From an uncultured Lachnospiraceae bacterium (GTDB taxonomy: Bacteria > Bacillota > Clostridia > Lachnospirales > Anaerotignaceae), in contig CALWRB010000026.1 in assembly GCA_944383855.1 (NCBI GenBank), forward strand, positions 1 through 50,820: 50,820 nucleotides of DNA, read 5' to 3'. Made by a program: the position numbers and the translations under genes. This document shows positions 32,196-41,917 of this stretch, in pieces. Positions within the stretch are counted from its first letter, which is position 1, and each line of letters opens with the position of its first letter. Under the pieces are notes generated by a model. The model was not told the DNA's origin. It made no database searches and saw only the letters and a list, made by a program, of their open reading frames with translations.

Positions 32196-33615
32196 AGGAA
32201 ACAAGCGGAAATTTCTCAGTTTACGTTGGATCCTTCTGGGTTCCTATATCCTCATCGGGCTGGTGCCGCTTTTTTTTCTGACATCTACCATGTTTCGCAC
32301 GGTGAATTCCTATTTCGTAGAAGAAAGGAAAAAAGAATTGCTGAGCCAAGCGAATGTGATCTCCGGTCAGTTGATCTCATCGGATTATTTTCATAACGAA
32401 GAAGCTTGGGAAGAAATGCAGACCACGATGCTCGAACAAAGCCAGGCATCTAACTTTCGAGTGTTGGTATTGGACAGTTCCTGTGTCGTGATTTACGATA
32501 CAAGTTACAGTGATGTCGGAAAAACGTATCTTTTAGATGAAGTATTGAAGGCGCTTTCCGGAAACGGAGTGGCGAATGAGCAGCCTAACGGCAGTATTTA
32601 CGCTGCTGTTTCTGTCGTCAACAGTGCTTCGCAGGTGGAAGGTGTCGTGCTGATCTCCGCGTTGGTAACAGATGTGGAAAATACGGTCGGAGATATTGAA
32701 GGACAAGCCTTTTTGGTTATAGGGATCATACTGGTTGCAGTGATTTTTCTGATGATCGCGATGGCGCATACCTTCACAGAACCAATTAAAAATATTATCA
32801 ATGTGATTAAAAAAATGTCTGAAGGACATCTGGAGCAGAGAGTACCGATACAAAATGGTGTCTATAACGAGATCATGGATTTGGCGCTTGCCTGCAATAA
32901 TATGGCGGATAAACTGGAACAGGTGGAAAGCACCAGACAGCAGTTTGTATCGAATGTGTCACATGAGCTGAAAACACCGCTCAGTTCTATCAAAGTATTG
33001 AGCGAATCCATTTTGCTGCAGCAAGATGTGCCGAAAGAGATGTATGAGGAATTTTTGCGGGATATCAATTCAGAGGTAGATCGCATGACCGAGATCATCA
33101 ACGACCTGCTGACGTTAGTAAAACTGGATCAAAAAGAGATCCCGTTGAATTTTGCGGAAACCAACCTAAACCGCTTGCTGGAAGGGATCTACAAGCGTCT
33201 GCTGCCATTGGCACAGGCAAAGCAGATCGAATTGATTTTCGAAGCGCCGAAAGAGGTTTTGGCGGAAGCGGACGAGATGAAATTGACATTGGCGATTTCT
33301 AATTTGGTCGATAATGCCATCAAGTACACACCGGAAGGTGGGAAAGTTACTTTCTTACTGGACGCGGATCATCAAAATGCATTCATTACCGTGACCGATA
33401 ACGGCATTGGCATTCCGGAAGATGAAGTCGGAAAAATATTTGATCGTTTTTACAGAGTGGATAAAACGAGAGACCGCGAAACGGGAGGCACCGGTCTGGG
33501 ATTATCTATTACGCATTCTACTGTGATGATGCATAATGGCAGCATCAAAGTGAACAGCAAAGAAAATGAAGGAACTTCTATATTAGTCCGTATCCCGCTG
33601 CATCAGTCACAGTGA
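32143..33615 (+). CDS. Membrane sensor histidine kinase
   Basis: A sensor kinase of up to 490 residues: membrane helix (about 29-50), extracellular sensor domain (51-188), second helix (189-209), HAMP linker (210-262), HisKA with phospho-acceptor H274 in SNVSHELKTPL, and HATPase with NLVDNAIKYTPEGG, DNGIGIPEDE and GGTGLGLSI. It phosphorylates the adjacent regulator. The start is uncertain. GTG 32143 is the outer bound and overlaps the regulator gene by 53 bases without a ribosome binding site. TTG 32176 abuts GGGGAG (32170-32175), and ATT 32185 is spaced nine bases from it. Confidence 0.92.
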   Translation: MNRNISLRNGELVTILTKGNKRKFLSLRWILLGSYILIGLVPLFFLTSTMFRTVNSYFVEERKKELLSQANVISGQLISSDYFHNEEAWEEMQTTMLEQSQASNFRVLVLDSSCVVIYDTSYSDVGKTYLLDEVLKALSGNGVANEQPNGSIYAAVSVVNSASQVEGVVLISALVTDVENTVGDIEGQAFLVIGIILVAVIFLMIAMAHTFTEPIKNIINVIKKMSEGHLEQRVPIQNGVYNEIMDLALACNNMADKLEQVESTRQQFVSNVSHELKTPLSSIKVLSESILLQQDVPKEMYEEFLRDINSEVDRMTEIINDLLTLVKLDQKEIPLNFAETNLNRLLEGIYKRLLPLAQAKQIELIFEAPKEVLAEADEMKLTLAISNLVDNAIKYTPEGGKVTFLLDADHQNAFITVTDNGIGIPEDEVGKIFDRFYRVDKTRDRETGGTGLGLSITHSTVMMHNGSIKVNSKENEGTSILVRIPLHQSQ

Positions 33616-33648
33616 GGTTGGAGAAATGAAAAAGAAAGGAGGGCTTGC

Positions 33649-34623
33649 GTGAAACGGATGAAATTTGAGCGTCTGCAAAAAGTAGTAGGCATTCTGGTAA
33701 TTTTATTTCTGGTCATCATAGCGGGCCTTGCGATATTCAGCGGGTATTCGGCGGATCATCGGAGTGAATCGGCAGAGCTGTATTTTATTTCCGCAACGAA
33801 TCATGTCGGAAGTGAATATAGAAAAATAGAAGCTGCCCCGCCGGAAGAAATGGCGCAGCAGATCTTAGAGGAGTTAAAAATCGGTCCCAAAACAGAAGGC
33901 TTTTTTCCTGCGATACCGGAGGAACTGAATATTTCTGTGACAAGCGTTCAAAACGGTCAGGCGGAAGTGGATCTTGGAAAAGAATATTACAGTTTGGATA
34001 ATGTTTCTGAGGTTATCTTTCGTTCCACTGTGGTTTGGTCGCTGACGTCTTTGGACTTTATCGACCGAGTCCATTTTACGGTGGAAGGCAGGGAACTGCT
34101 GCGTACAAACGGAGAAGCGTTTGGTGTCATGGATCGCAATACGATCAAAATTGACGGAGAAATCTCCGCGGAAAATACAGAGTATGCGGTATTGTATCTG
34201 TACTTTGCCAATGAAAACTATACCGATTTGCAGATCGAGGAGAGGATCGTGGAGATCAATACCAATCTGGCGAAGGAAAATACGATCATCGAGCAGCTTC
34301 TTTTAGGTCCGGAGGACGCGCACTGTCGTTCTACGATCGCATCAGATGTTCAGCTCAGAGAGATCACAACTACCAGCGATGGCATCTGCTATGTAAACCT
34401 GAGTCAGGATTTTTTAACGAAAACGATCGCCAATGAATATTTGACGATTTACTCCATCGTGAATTCTTTATGCTCACTGGATAATGTAGATAAGGTCCAA
34501 TTTTTAATTGAAGGAAAACGAATGGATCTTCTGAATGGAAGAATCGATATCAGTCAACCTTTTTCCGCAACGGCAGATGTATCTGCTTTGATAGCGGCAG
34601 ATAACGCGTCAGGAGAGAAGTGA
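33649..34623 (+). CDS. GerMN domain protein
   Basis: A 324-residue protein with an N-terminal membrane anchor (about 12-30) and two GerMN domains (about 45-160 and 180-300). Each has the pattern L-x2-GP (LKIGPKTEGF and LLLGPEDAHC) followed by G-x-x-Y/A-x-V-(D/N)-L-(S/G), as in GQAEVDLG and GICYVNLS. GerM of Bacillus takes part in sporulation and germination; the domain is also found in LpqB-type lipoproteins next to two-component systems, which is the context here. Start is GTG 33649 after AAAGGAGGG. No lipobox Cys was seen. Confidence 0.88.
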   Translation: MKRMKFERLQKVVGILVILFLVIIAGLAIFSGYSADHRSESAELYFISATNHVGSEYRKIEAAPPEEMAQQILEELKIGPKTEGFFPAIPEELNISVTSVQNGQAEVDLGKEYYSLDNVSEVIFRSTVVWSLTSLDFIDRVHFTVEGRELLRTNGEAFGVMDRNTIKIDGEISAENTEYAVLYLYFANENYTDLQIEERIVEINTNLAKENTIIEQLLLGPEDAHCRSTIASDVQLREITTTSDGICYVNLSQDFLTKTIANEYLTIYSIVNSLCSLDNVDKVQFLIEGKRMDLLNGRIDISQPFSATADVSALIAADNASGEK

Positions 34624-34630
34624 GCATACA

Positions 34631-36946
34631 TTGAAACGACCGATATGTAATGTGGTGATATTCGCAATTTGTGGCATTTATTGGCGATTAGGCACATCTT
34701 ATGAGGTGTGTTTAATCTCCTTTTTCTTTTTGGCGTTTTTGATGTTTCGTTTTGTGAAAGAAAGGTACTATCTTATTTCTCTTTTGGCATGTATTTTCCT
34801 ATTGGGTGGCTATGTATATGCAGACAATAGGATTGAGCAGAAAGAACCGCTTTTTGAAACAGGTATGGAGATCTGCGAAGGAGTAGGAACTGTAAAAGAT
34901 GTCGGAAAAACAGGATCCGGCAACACGAAACTAAAGCTTGACGCACGAATCAACACGGAAGGAAATACGCAAACACACGCAATCCTTTATGTGATCGACA
35001 GCGAAAAAGGAACATTTTCCGTGGGAGAGGAAGTTAAGTTTTCCGGCAGCTTGGAGCCGTTTTCGCGTGCTTCGATCCCAACGACTTATGACGAATGGTT
35101 ATACTTGACAACGAGAGGTTATGATGCAAAGCTATATCCGGAATCTATCTTAAAAACAGGAGAAAAAAGCGATGGGTTTTTGGTTTCTCTGGAATCTTTC
35201 AAGGAGCGTCTGCAAAATTCGATCGATGAAGTGATGCCGGAAAAAGAAGCGGCGATCGTCAAAGCTCTGCTTACCGGAGAAAAAGATGACATTGATCAAA
35301 TGACGGAAGAATTATACCAAAAAGCAGGGATTACACATATTTTGTGTATTTCCGGTCTGCATATTTCCATGTTGTTATTGGCACTGGAGCGTTTTTTGAA
35401 TCGTGTGCTTTGCCTTTCCGTACGAAAAAGCGCACCGATCACAATGGCGTTTGGTTTATTGTTTTTGCTCTTTACCGGGTTTTCTTCTTCCGCGGTCAGG
35501 GCGATCGTCATGGCATTTGTGGCATTGCTTGGCAGAATGACAGGCTACCGGCATGATGTCAGAACAAATTTGGCACTCTCGGCGGGTATTTTATTGATCA
35601 TACAGCCGTTATATCTATGGGACGCAGGATTTCAGTTATCGTTCTTAACGGTTCTTGGAATCTGTGTTGGGAATGAATATCTGGAGAAGAAGGATTTTTT
35701 GCCAAAATGGTTTAAGAATACGGTTTTAATTACCATAATCGCAACCATTTTTACATTCCCTTTGACAGCGTATTATTTCCATTCCATATCCCCAGCCGGT
35801 TTTTTGACGAATTTAGTTGTGATACCATTAAGCGGTTTGCTGTTAGGCGCAAGCTTTTTGGTAGGGGTATTTTCTTTATTTTCTGCTTTTGCGGCGCAGT
35901 TGTTTGCGTATGTAGTGCAGGGGATCTTATGGATCTATGAAACGGTCTGTGTTTTGACATTGCAGTTACCGTATTCTTATCTTTCGGTAGGAAGTCCGAC
36001 TGTGTTGGAAATGATATTTTCCTACGTGTTTTTACTGGCAGTTTTTTGGGAGTGGAAAAGAGCGAGAAATTATTGCCTTTCCGTTGTTTCATCGGCGGGG
36101 GTATTGTGTGTTTTATTGCTGTATCAGCCTTTAGTTGCAAAAGAAAACTATGTGACATTTTTATCGGTCGGTCAAGGAGATGCGGCAGTCATTGTGACAG
36201 ATGACAAGCGTGCCTTTGTGATAGATGGCGGAGGAACTTACGGAAAAGATGTCGGAGAAAATGTGGGAGTGTATACCCTCATACCATATCTGGAATATAT
36301 GGGGATCACAGAGGTGGAGGCGGCGTTTTTATCACATATGGACAGTGACCATGCAACGGGTATTCTGGAGTTGATGGAATATTTTCAGGTAAATGCGCTC
36401 TATTTACCGCAATGTTTGCAGCAGCCATCAGAGTTGATGGACCAATTTCAAGAAACAGTGGAAAAAAACAGCGTCAGCTTGTATACTGTAAAAGAAGGAG
36501 ACAGTGCGCAAATTTCCGAAAACAGCTATATCACCTGCTTGTATCCGAAAGAAGATACTGTTTTAGCTGCGGGTGATGATAACGGCGCGTCGATGGTGCT
36601 TTCTTATCATTGCGGCGATACAACGATTTTGTTTACGGGAGATATCGGGACGGAAGATGAGGAAAAATTGGACGAGCAACTGCTGCAAGCCGATATTTTG
36701 AAAGTTGCGCATCATGGCTCTAAATATTCTTCCTCTACCTCTTTTTTACAAAAGACAGGTGCAAAGACGGCTGTGATCTCCAGAGGGAAAGACAATTTGT
36801 ACGCTCACCCGCATGAAGAAACCTTGACTCGTCTAAGAGAGGAGAAAATGGAGATTTTTGATACTGCTTTGGACGGCAGTGTTTTTGTTACGATACATAC
36901 AGACGGATATGAAATTACGACCATGCGGGATAGGGATATGAGATGA
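34631..36946 (+). CDS. comEC: ComEC/Rec2 DNA internalization protein
   Basis: A 771-residue protein with the full ComEC plan. There are two N-terminal helices, a DUF4131 domain, then the multi-helix Competence domain (about 215-490) with the characteristic HILCISGLHISMLLLAL and FSSSAVRAIVMAF. A C-terminal metallo-beta-lactamase domain (about 520-760) carries FLSVGQGDAAVI, SHMDSDHATG, LFTGDIG and KVAHHGSKYSS. ComEC forms the channel that brings single-stranded DNA in during transformation, and the hydrolase-like domain may degrade the other strand. Start is TTG 34631, weakly spaced from AGGAGA (34611-34616); no ATG is near. It overlaps holA by four bases. Confidence 0.93.
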   Translation: MKRPICNVVIFAICGIYWRLGTSYEVCLISFFFLAFLMFRFVKERYYLISLLACIFLLGGYVYADNRIEQKEPLFETGMEICEGVGTVKDVGKTGSGNTKLKLDARINTEGNTQTHAILYVIDSEKGTFSVGEEVKFSGSLEPFSRASIPTTYDEWLYLTTRGYDAKLYPESILKTGEKSDGFLVSLESFKERLQNSIDEVMPEKEAAIVKALLTGEKDDIDQMTEELYQKAGITHILCISGLHISMLLLALERFLNRVLCLSVRKSAPITMAFGLLFLLFTGFSSSAVRAIVMAFVALLGRMTGYRHDVRTNLALSAGILLIIQPLYLWDAGFQLSFLTVLGICVGNEYLEKKDFLPKWFKNTVLITIIATIFTFPLTAYYFHSISPAGFLTNLVVIPLSGLLLGASFLVGVFSLFSAFAAQLFAYVVQGILWIYETVCVLTLQLPYSYLSVGSPTVLEMIFSYVFLLAVFWEWKRARNYCLSVVSSAGVLCVLLLYQPLVAKENYVTFLSVGQGDAAVIVTDDKRAFVIDGGGTYGKDVGENVGVYTLIPYLEYMGITEVEAAFLSHMDSDHATGILELMEYFQVNALYLPQCLQQPSELMDQFQETVEKNSVSLYTVKEGDSAQISENSYITCLYPKEDTVLAAGDDNGASMVLSYHCGDTTILFTGDIGTEDEEKLDEQLLQADILKVAHHGSKYSSSTSFLQKTGAKTAVISRGKDNLYAHPHEETLTRLREEKMEIFDTALDGSVFVTIHTDGYEITTMRDRDMR

Positions 36947-37944
36947 TAACTTTAAAAGAGCTGAAAGAACAGATCAAAACGAAAAATTTTGCCGCCTGCT
37001 ACTTATTTTATGGAAACGAAGGCTATTTGAGAAGGCAGTATGCGCAGGCACTGACGGCAGCTTTGCTTCCGGAAGGCGCGGAAATGATGAACCATGATAT
37101 TTTTGCGGAAAAAAATGCTACGGCAAATGCGATCATGGACGCCGCGGATACACTGCCGTTTTTGAATGAAAAACGCCTGATCACAGTGCGTGACAGCGGG
37201 CTGTTTCGAAAAGAAGGCAGAAAAGAAGAAGCTGCGAAATTGAGCAAGTATCTGCAAAATGTACCGCCGGACAGCTGCATACTGTTTTTGGAAGAAAAAG
37301 CGGAAAAAAATCTGGCTTTATATAAAGCGATTGAAAAATACGGCAGCGTTGTCGAATTTACTCCGCCTACGGAAAAAGAGCTGATCACCTGGCTGCAAAA
37401 AGAAAGCAGGAAGTCCGGTGTGGCTATGTCACCGGCGGAAGCAGTTTCATTTGTGCGCTATGTCGGCGGAGATATGGAAAATATGGCGAAAGAACTGCAA
37501 AAGTTGTTGCTTTACTGCGCGCAGGGGAGTGTTTCCAAGGCAGATATTGAAGCGATCTGTATCCCGACGTTGGAAGCAAGGGTATTTGATCTTGTGCGTG
37601 CGGTGGCGGAAAAAAAGACGGAGCGAGCGCTGCAGTTATACCATCAGCTGCTTGCGGCAGAAGAATCCCCACGTGCGATACTCTCTCTTTTAGCGCGACA
37701 GTTTCGCTTTATCCTGCAAACCAATCGCTTTGAGGAAATGGGGCTTTCTAAGCAGGAACAGCTGCAGCGTTTGGAGATAAAAGATTTCCAGCGGAAAGAG
37801 TATTTAAAGCAAGGCAGATATTTTAATGAAGTACAGTTGGAAAAAGCGCTTTGTGATTGCTTGCAAGCGGATTTAGATGTGAAAAACGGCAGGTTGGGGG
37901 AAGAAATTGCGGTGGAACTTCTTTTGATCCACTATAGTAAATGA
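36943..37944 (+). CDS. holA: DNA polymerase III delta subunit
   Basis: The clamp-loader subunit that opens the sliding clamp. The 333-residue protein starts with the AAA+-like fold segments FAACYLFYGNEGYLRRQY and NEKRLITVRDS, and ends with the C-terminal collar domain, ILSLLARQFRFIL onward. comEC followed by holA is a conserved gene order in Bacillota, and the ATGA overlap shows coupling. Confidence 0.93.
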   Translation: MITLKELKEQIKTKNFAACYLFYGNEGYLRRQYAQALTAALLPEGAEMMNHDIFAEKNATANAIMDAADTLPFLNEKRLITVRDSGLFRKEGRKEEAAKLSKYLQNVPPDSCILFLEEKAEKNLALYKAIEKYGSVVEFTPPTEKELITWLQKESRKSGVAMSPAEAVSFVRYVGGDMENMAKELQKLLLYCAQGSVSKADIEAICIPTLEARVFDLVRAVAEKKTERALQLYHQLLAAEESPRAILSLLARQFRFILQTNRFEEMGLSKQEQLQRLEIKDFQRKEYLKQGRYFNEVQLEKALCDCLQADLDVKNGRLGEEIAVELLLIHYSK

Positions 37945-37971
37945 AAAAATTCTAATTTTTTGAAAAAGCCC

Positions 37972-38000
37972 TTTACAAGAATAGAAAAAGGGTGTATGAT
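37972..38000 (+). promoter_or_regulatory. Sigma-A promoter of the rib operon
   Basis: TTTACA (37972-37977), 17 bases, TATGAT (37995-38000). Transcription would start about 14 bases before the FMN aptamer. Confidence 0.8.
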
Positions 38001-38020
38001 GTATAAAAATTGAATATATG

Positions 38021-38130
38021 ATCTTCGGGGCAGGGTGAAATTCCCGATCGGCGGTAAAGTCCGCGAGCCTGTTTTAGGCTGAACCGTTTAGATTACGGTA
38101 CCGACAGTGATAGTCTGGATGGAAGAAGAA
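38021..38130 (+). promoter_or_regulatory. FMN riboswitch (RFN element)
   Basis: The conserved RFN blocks are present in order: ATCTTCGGGGCAGGGTGAAA at 38021-38040, the GGCGGTAAAGTCCGCGAGC arm, the ACGGTACCGACAGTGATAGT arm, and CTGGATGGAAGAAG closing the P1 stem. FMN binding promotes termination at the hairpin downstream and shuts off ribDEBAH. Confidence 0.97.
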
Positions 38131-38187
38131 TTTAGCGAAAGTCAGCATTTGTTGTACGGATTCTGCTTTTTCGTTGCTTTTTATGTG

Positions 38188-38221
38188 CTCTGAAGCGGTT
38201 TTTTTGCTTCAGAGTTTTTTT
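38188..38221 (+). terminator. FMN riboswitch terminator
   Basis: CTCTGAAGC (38188-38196) pairs perfectly with GCTTCAGAG (38206-38214), followed by seven T. This is the expression platform of the riboswitch. Confidence 0.92.
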
Positions 38222-38288
38222 ATGGAACAGGCAAACGAGAAGGCTTATTAAAGTGCATATTTATGCTGTAAAAAGAATGATTATACAG

Positions 38289-38319
38289 GCACCCGAGGCG
38301 ATTCTCGAGTGCTTTTTTT
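38289..38319 (+). terminator. Second terminator just before ribD
   Basis: GCACCCGAG (38289-38297) pairs with CTCGAGTGC (38304-38312) with one mismatch, followed by seven T. It ends only two bases before the ribD ribosome binding site. No aptamer was recognised between it and the first terminator, so its control is unexplained. Confidence 0.75.
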
Positions 38320-38336
38320 GTGGAGGCGATAAAATA

Positions 38337-39443
38337 GTGGATCCGGATAAAAGATATATGAAACGAGCATTGCAGCTTGCAATGCGAGGCGCAGGGAAAA
38401 CAGACCCCAATCCGTTGGTTGGAGCAGTGATCGTCAAAAATGGGGTCGTAATTGGGGAAGGCTGGCATAAAGGCTATGGATTGCCGCATGCCGAAAGAGA
38501 TGCGATTGCTTCCTGCACGCAGCCAACGGAGGGAGCAACGCTTTATGTGACATTGGAGCCGTGTTGTCATTACGGAAAAACGCCGCCATGCACAGAAGCG
38601 ATCCTTCAAGCAGGCATCAGTCGTGTTGTAGCAGCGGTAAAAGATCCGAACCCTTTGGTGGCAGGTATGGGATTGGATATTTTACAAAAGCACGGAGTAG
38701 ATGTCAGGGTAGGTGTGTTGGAGACAGAGGCTCTGGAATTGAACGCTCCTTTCTTCTGGTATATTCAACAGAAAACGCCGTATGTGGTATTGAAATATGC
38801 CATGACATTAGACGGAAAAATTGCCGCCTACACAGGACTTTCGCAGTGGATTACATCGGAAACGGCAAGAAAAGATGTGCATCGCTTGCGAAATCGCTAC
38901 GTTGGCATCATGGTAGGTGTTGGAACAGTACTGGCGGACGATCCGATGCTGAATTGCCGCTTGGCAGAAGGCGGCAGGAACCCTGTTCGAATCATCTGTG
39001 ATACCGCTTTGCGTACTCCCTTGGACGCAAATGTGGTAAAAACGGCGGGGCAGATCCGTACCATACTTGCAACTTGTCAAAAAGATGCGCAAAAGCAGAA
39101 ACCATACTTGGACAGTGGCTGCGAAATAGTCGTAACAGAGAAAAAAGACGGTATGGTGGATCTGCAAAGCCTGATGAGCAAATTGGGCGAAATGGGAATT
39201 TCTTCTATTTTGCTGGAAGGCGGCGCTACATTGGCGGAAGCAGCTTTACAAGCAGGAATTGTGCAGTATCTATATGCTTATATCGCACCGAAGCTTTTTG
39301 GCGGAAAAGACGCGAAAACACCGATCGGGGGAAAAGGAGTTGCCGCGCCAAGTGACGCTTGGTATATTGAGGCGGCGAAGTATACGCATCTTGGCAAAGA
39401 TTTGTTGGTGGAAGGAGCGATCAAATGTTCACAGGAATCGTAG
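38337..39443 (+). CDS. ribD: Riboflavin biosynthesis deaminase/reductase
   Basis: RibD deaminates and then reduces the pyrimidine intermediate of riboflavin synthesis. The 368-residue protein has the N-terminal deaminase with zinc site H-A-E (PHAERDAI) and PCCHYGKTPPC, and the C-terminal NADPH reductase from about residue 150 (PYVVLKYAMTLDGKIA, GVGTVLADDP, LEGGATLA). Start is GTG 38337, ten bases after TGGAGG (38321-38326), and gives the usual length. Earlier in-frame starts fall in the second terminator. It overlaps ribE by 19 bases. Confidence 0.96.
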   Translation: MDPDKRYMKRALQLAMRGAGKTDPNPLVGAVIVKNGVVIGEGWHKGYGLPHAERDAIASCTQPTEGATLYVTLEPCCHYGKTPPCTEAILQAGISRVVAAVKDPNPLVAGMGLDILQKHGVDVRVGVLETEALELNAPFFWYIQQKTPYVVLKYAMTLDGKIAAYTGLSQWITSETARKDVHRLRNRYVGIMVGVGTVLADDPMLNCRLAEGGRNPVRIICDTALRTPLDANVVKTAGQIRTILATCQKDAQKQKPYLDSGCEIVVTEKKDGMVDLQSLMSKLGEMGISSILLEGGATLAEAALQAGIVQYLYAYIAPKLFGGKDAKTPIGGKGVAAPSDAWYIEAAKYTHLGKDLLVEGAIKCSQES

Positions 39444-40060
39444 AAGAAATCGGAAAGGTACTTTCCATACGTTATGGAAAGCATTCTGCCGCATTGACTG
39501 TTGAGGCGAAGAAGGTTATTGAAGATGTTCATTTAGGCGACAGCATTGCCGTTAATGGAGTCTGTCTTACAGTGACAGCATTTACGAAACATAATTTTAC
39601 GGTGGATATTATGGGCGAGACTTTACGCCGCAGTACATTTTCCAATATCGCAGCCGGGAAAAAGGTGAATTTGGAACGAGCGATGGCGGCAAACGGAAGA
39701 TTCGGCGGGCATATGGTCAGCGGTCATGTAGATGCGATCGGCGTGATCCGAAGGATACAAAAAGATGATATCGCATGGATCTATGAGATCAGTGCACCGA
39801 ACGATGCACTTCGCTATATCGTAGAAAAAGGCTCTATCACCATTGACGGAACAAGCTTGACAGTAGTGTCAGTGGACAGAAAGGGGTTTTCGGTATCTTT
39901 GATACCGCATACCGCGGCAAATACGATTTTGGGAGAGAAAACCACAGGAGCATCTGTTAATTTGGAAACGGATATTTTAGCAAGATATGTGGAAAAGCTG
40001 TTAGACAAAGAAAACGGTACAGTGACAATGGATCTGTTGCATAAAACAGGTTTTGCATAA
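39425..40060 (+). CDS. ribE: Riboflavin synthase, alpha subunit
   Basis: Dismutates two 6,7-dimethyl-8-ribityllumazine molecules into riboflavin. The 211-residue protein has the two-lumazine-domain plan with the repeat starts [12 protein letters not shown] and [14 protein letters not shown], and the catalytic GVCLTVT and GTSLTVV segments. It begins inside ribD. Confidence 0.96.
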   Translation: MFTGIVEEIGKVLSIRYGKHSAALTVEAKKVIEDVHLGDSIAVNGVCLTVTAFTKHNFTVDIMGETLRRSTFSNIAAGKKVNLERAMAANGRFGGHMVSGHVDAIGVIRRIQKDDIAWIYEISAPNDALRYIVEKGSITIDGTSLTVVSVDRKGFSVSLIPHTAANTILGEKTTGASVNLETDILARYVEKLLDKENGTVTMDLLHKTGFA

Positions 40061-40077
40061 AAAGGAGGCAAATGATT

Positions 40078-41277
40078 ATGAGAGAGTATAATACCATTGA
40101 AGAAGCGTTGGAAGCATTGCGTCAGGGAAAAATCATTTTGGTGACAGATGATCCCGAACGCGAAAATGAAGGTGATTTTATCTGTGCTGCAGAGTTTGCC
40201 ACCACAGAAAATATCAACTTTATGGCAACATACGGAAAAGGTTTGATTTGTATGCCGATGAGTGAAGAATACGTTAAGCGGCTGCAAATCCCCCAGATGG
40301 TTTCGGAAAATACAGATAATCACTGCACGGCTTTTACGATTTCTATCGATCATGTATCTACTGCAACGGGTATTTCTGCTGCGGAGCGTTCCATTACAGC
40401 ATTAGCTTGCGTAGATGAGCAGGTGAAAGCGGAAGACTTCCGCAGACCGGGGCATATGTTCCCGCTTTTGGCAAAAAAGAACGGTGTCTTAGAACGTGAC
40501 GGACATACGGAAGCAACGGTGGATTTACTTCGTCTGGCGGGATTAAAAACTTGCGGTCTTTGCTGCGAGATTATGGCGGAAGACGGAACTATGATGCGTA
40601 CACCGCAGCTTTGGGAAGTTGCAGAAAAATGGGGGATCGTTTTTGTAACGATCGAGGATCTGAAAAAATACCGTAAGCGGAAAGAAAAACTGGTAGATGC
40701 CGTGGCAGTGACTAAACTGCCTACAAAGTACGGTGATTTTAAGGCTTATGGATACGTCAATCGTTTGAATGGAGAACATCATGTGGCACTGGTCAAAGGA
40801 GAGATTGGTGACGGAGAAAATATCTTATGCAGGGTACACTCTGAATGCTTAACGGGAGATGCGTTTGGTTCCTGCCGTTGTGACTGCGGACAGCAGTTTG
40901 CGGCTGCAATGACGCAAATCGAAAAAGAAGGCAGAGGGATCTTGCTGTATATGCGTCAAGAAGGCAGAGGCATCGGTTTGATCAATAAATTGAAAGCCTA
41001 TGCACTGCAGGATGCGGGAATGGATACGGTGGAAGCCAATCTCGCGTTGGGATTTGGCGAAGACGAAAGGGAGTACTATATCGGCGCACAGATACTGCGT
41101 GATCTGGGAGTACATACCATGCGTCTTTTGACCAATAACCCGCAAAAAGTATACGAGTTGGAAGATTTCGGAATGGATATTGTAGAACGTGTACCGATCG
41201 AAATGGAAGCGACGGAGCAAGATTTATTCTACCTGAAAACAAAGCAGGAAAAAATGGGGCACATTCTGCATTATTAA
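40078..41277 (+). CDS. ribBA: 3,4-DHBP synthase / GTP cyclohydrolase II
   Basis: A fused 399-residue enzyme supplying both riboflavin precursors. The N-terminal RibB part (1-198) has [36 protein letters not shown] with the metal and substrate residues. The C-terminal RibA part (205-399) has [20 protein letters not shown] with three zinc cysteines, and [15 protein letters not shown] 40078 is nine bases after AGGAGG (40063-40068); ATG 40072 is only three bases away. Confidence 0.96.
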   Translation: MREYNTIEEALEALRQGKIILVTDDPERENEGDFICAAEFATTENINFMATYGKGLICMPMSEEYVKRLQIPQMVSENTDNHCTAFTISIDHVSTATGISAAERSITALACVDEQVKAEDFRRPGHMFPLLAKKNGVLERDGHTEATVDLLRLAGLKTCGLCCEIMAEDGTMMRTPQLWEVAEKWGIVFVTIEDLKKYRKRKEKLVDAVAVTKLPTKYGDFKAYGYVNRLNGEHHVALVKGEIGDGENILCRVHSECLTGDAFGSCRCDCGQQFAAAMTQIEKEGRGILLYMRQEGRGIGLINKLKAYALQDAGMDTVEANLALGFGEDEREYYIGAQILRDLGVHTMRLLTNNPQKVYELEDFGMDIVERVPIEMEATEQDLFYLKTKQEKMGHILHY

Positions 41278-41313
41278 ACATGGCATCAGAATAGAGAAGG
41301 GAGAAGTTAAAAT

Positions 41314-41775
41314 ATGAAAATTTATGAAGGACAAATTAGCGGAAAGAATATGAAGATCGCCATTGTGGCGGCAAGATTCAATTCTTTTATTGTATCAAAA
41401 TTAGTGGACGGTGCGCTGGACGCCCTCAGAAGACACGAAACAGAGGAGGACAACATCACTATCATGTGGGTGCCGGGTGCGTTTGAAATTCCGCTTGCGG
41501 CATCAAAGCTGGCAAAAAGCAAACAATATGATGCGGTCATTTGCTTGGGCGCGGTGATCAGAGGCAGCACCAGTCATTATGATTATGTCTGCAATGAAGT
41601 ATCCAAGGGCATTGCCGCAGTTTCCTTAGAGAATGATATTCCCGTGATGTTCGGTGTCCTGACAACAGAAAATATCGAGCAAGCGATCGAACGTGCAGGC
41701 ACGAAAGCAGGCAACAAAGGCTTTGACTGTGCAGTTTCTGCCATGGAAATGGTAAATGTGCTGAAGGGCTTCTAA
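41314..41775 (+). CDS. ribH: 6,7-dimethyl-8-ribityllumazine synthase
   Basis: Condenses the DHBP and ribitylaminopyrimidine branches. The 153-residue protein shows the family core [48 protein letters not shown] (with catalytic His) and [12 protein letters not shown]. It likely forms the icosahedral or pentameric capsid. It is the last gene of the FMN-controlled operon. Confidence 0.97.
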   Translation: MKIYEGQISGKNMKIAIVAARFNSFIVSKLVDGALDALRRHETEEDNITIMWVPGAFEIPLAASKLAKSKQYDAVICLGAVIRGSTSHYDYVCNEVSKGIAAVSLENDIPVMFGVLTTENIEQAIERAGTKAGNKGFDCAVSAMEMVNVLKGF

Positions 41776-41802
41776 TATTTTATTTTTATAATAGTAATAA
41801 AA

Positions 41803-41856
41803 AAAAACAGGAGGTTTTGTGTTGACGGCGCAGCACAAGATCTCCTGTTTTCTTTT
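41803..41856. terminator. Terminator after the rib operon
   Basis: AAACAGGAG (41805-41813) pairs with CTCCTGTTT (41842-41850), with inner TTGTG/CACAA pairing, then TCTTTT. A-rich sequence on the left side would also let it serve the convergent helicase gene. Confidence 0.85.
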
Positions 41857-41917
41857 AAAATAAAGCCGCTTTCTTTTTTCATTTGGATCTTTTGGAAGCA
41901 TTCCAACGAAAAAAGTT

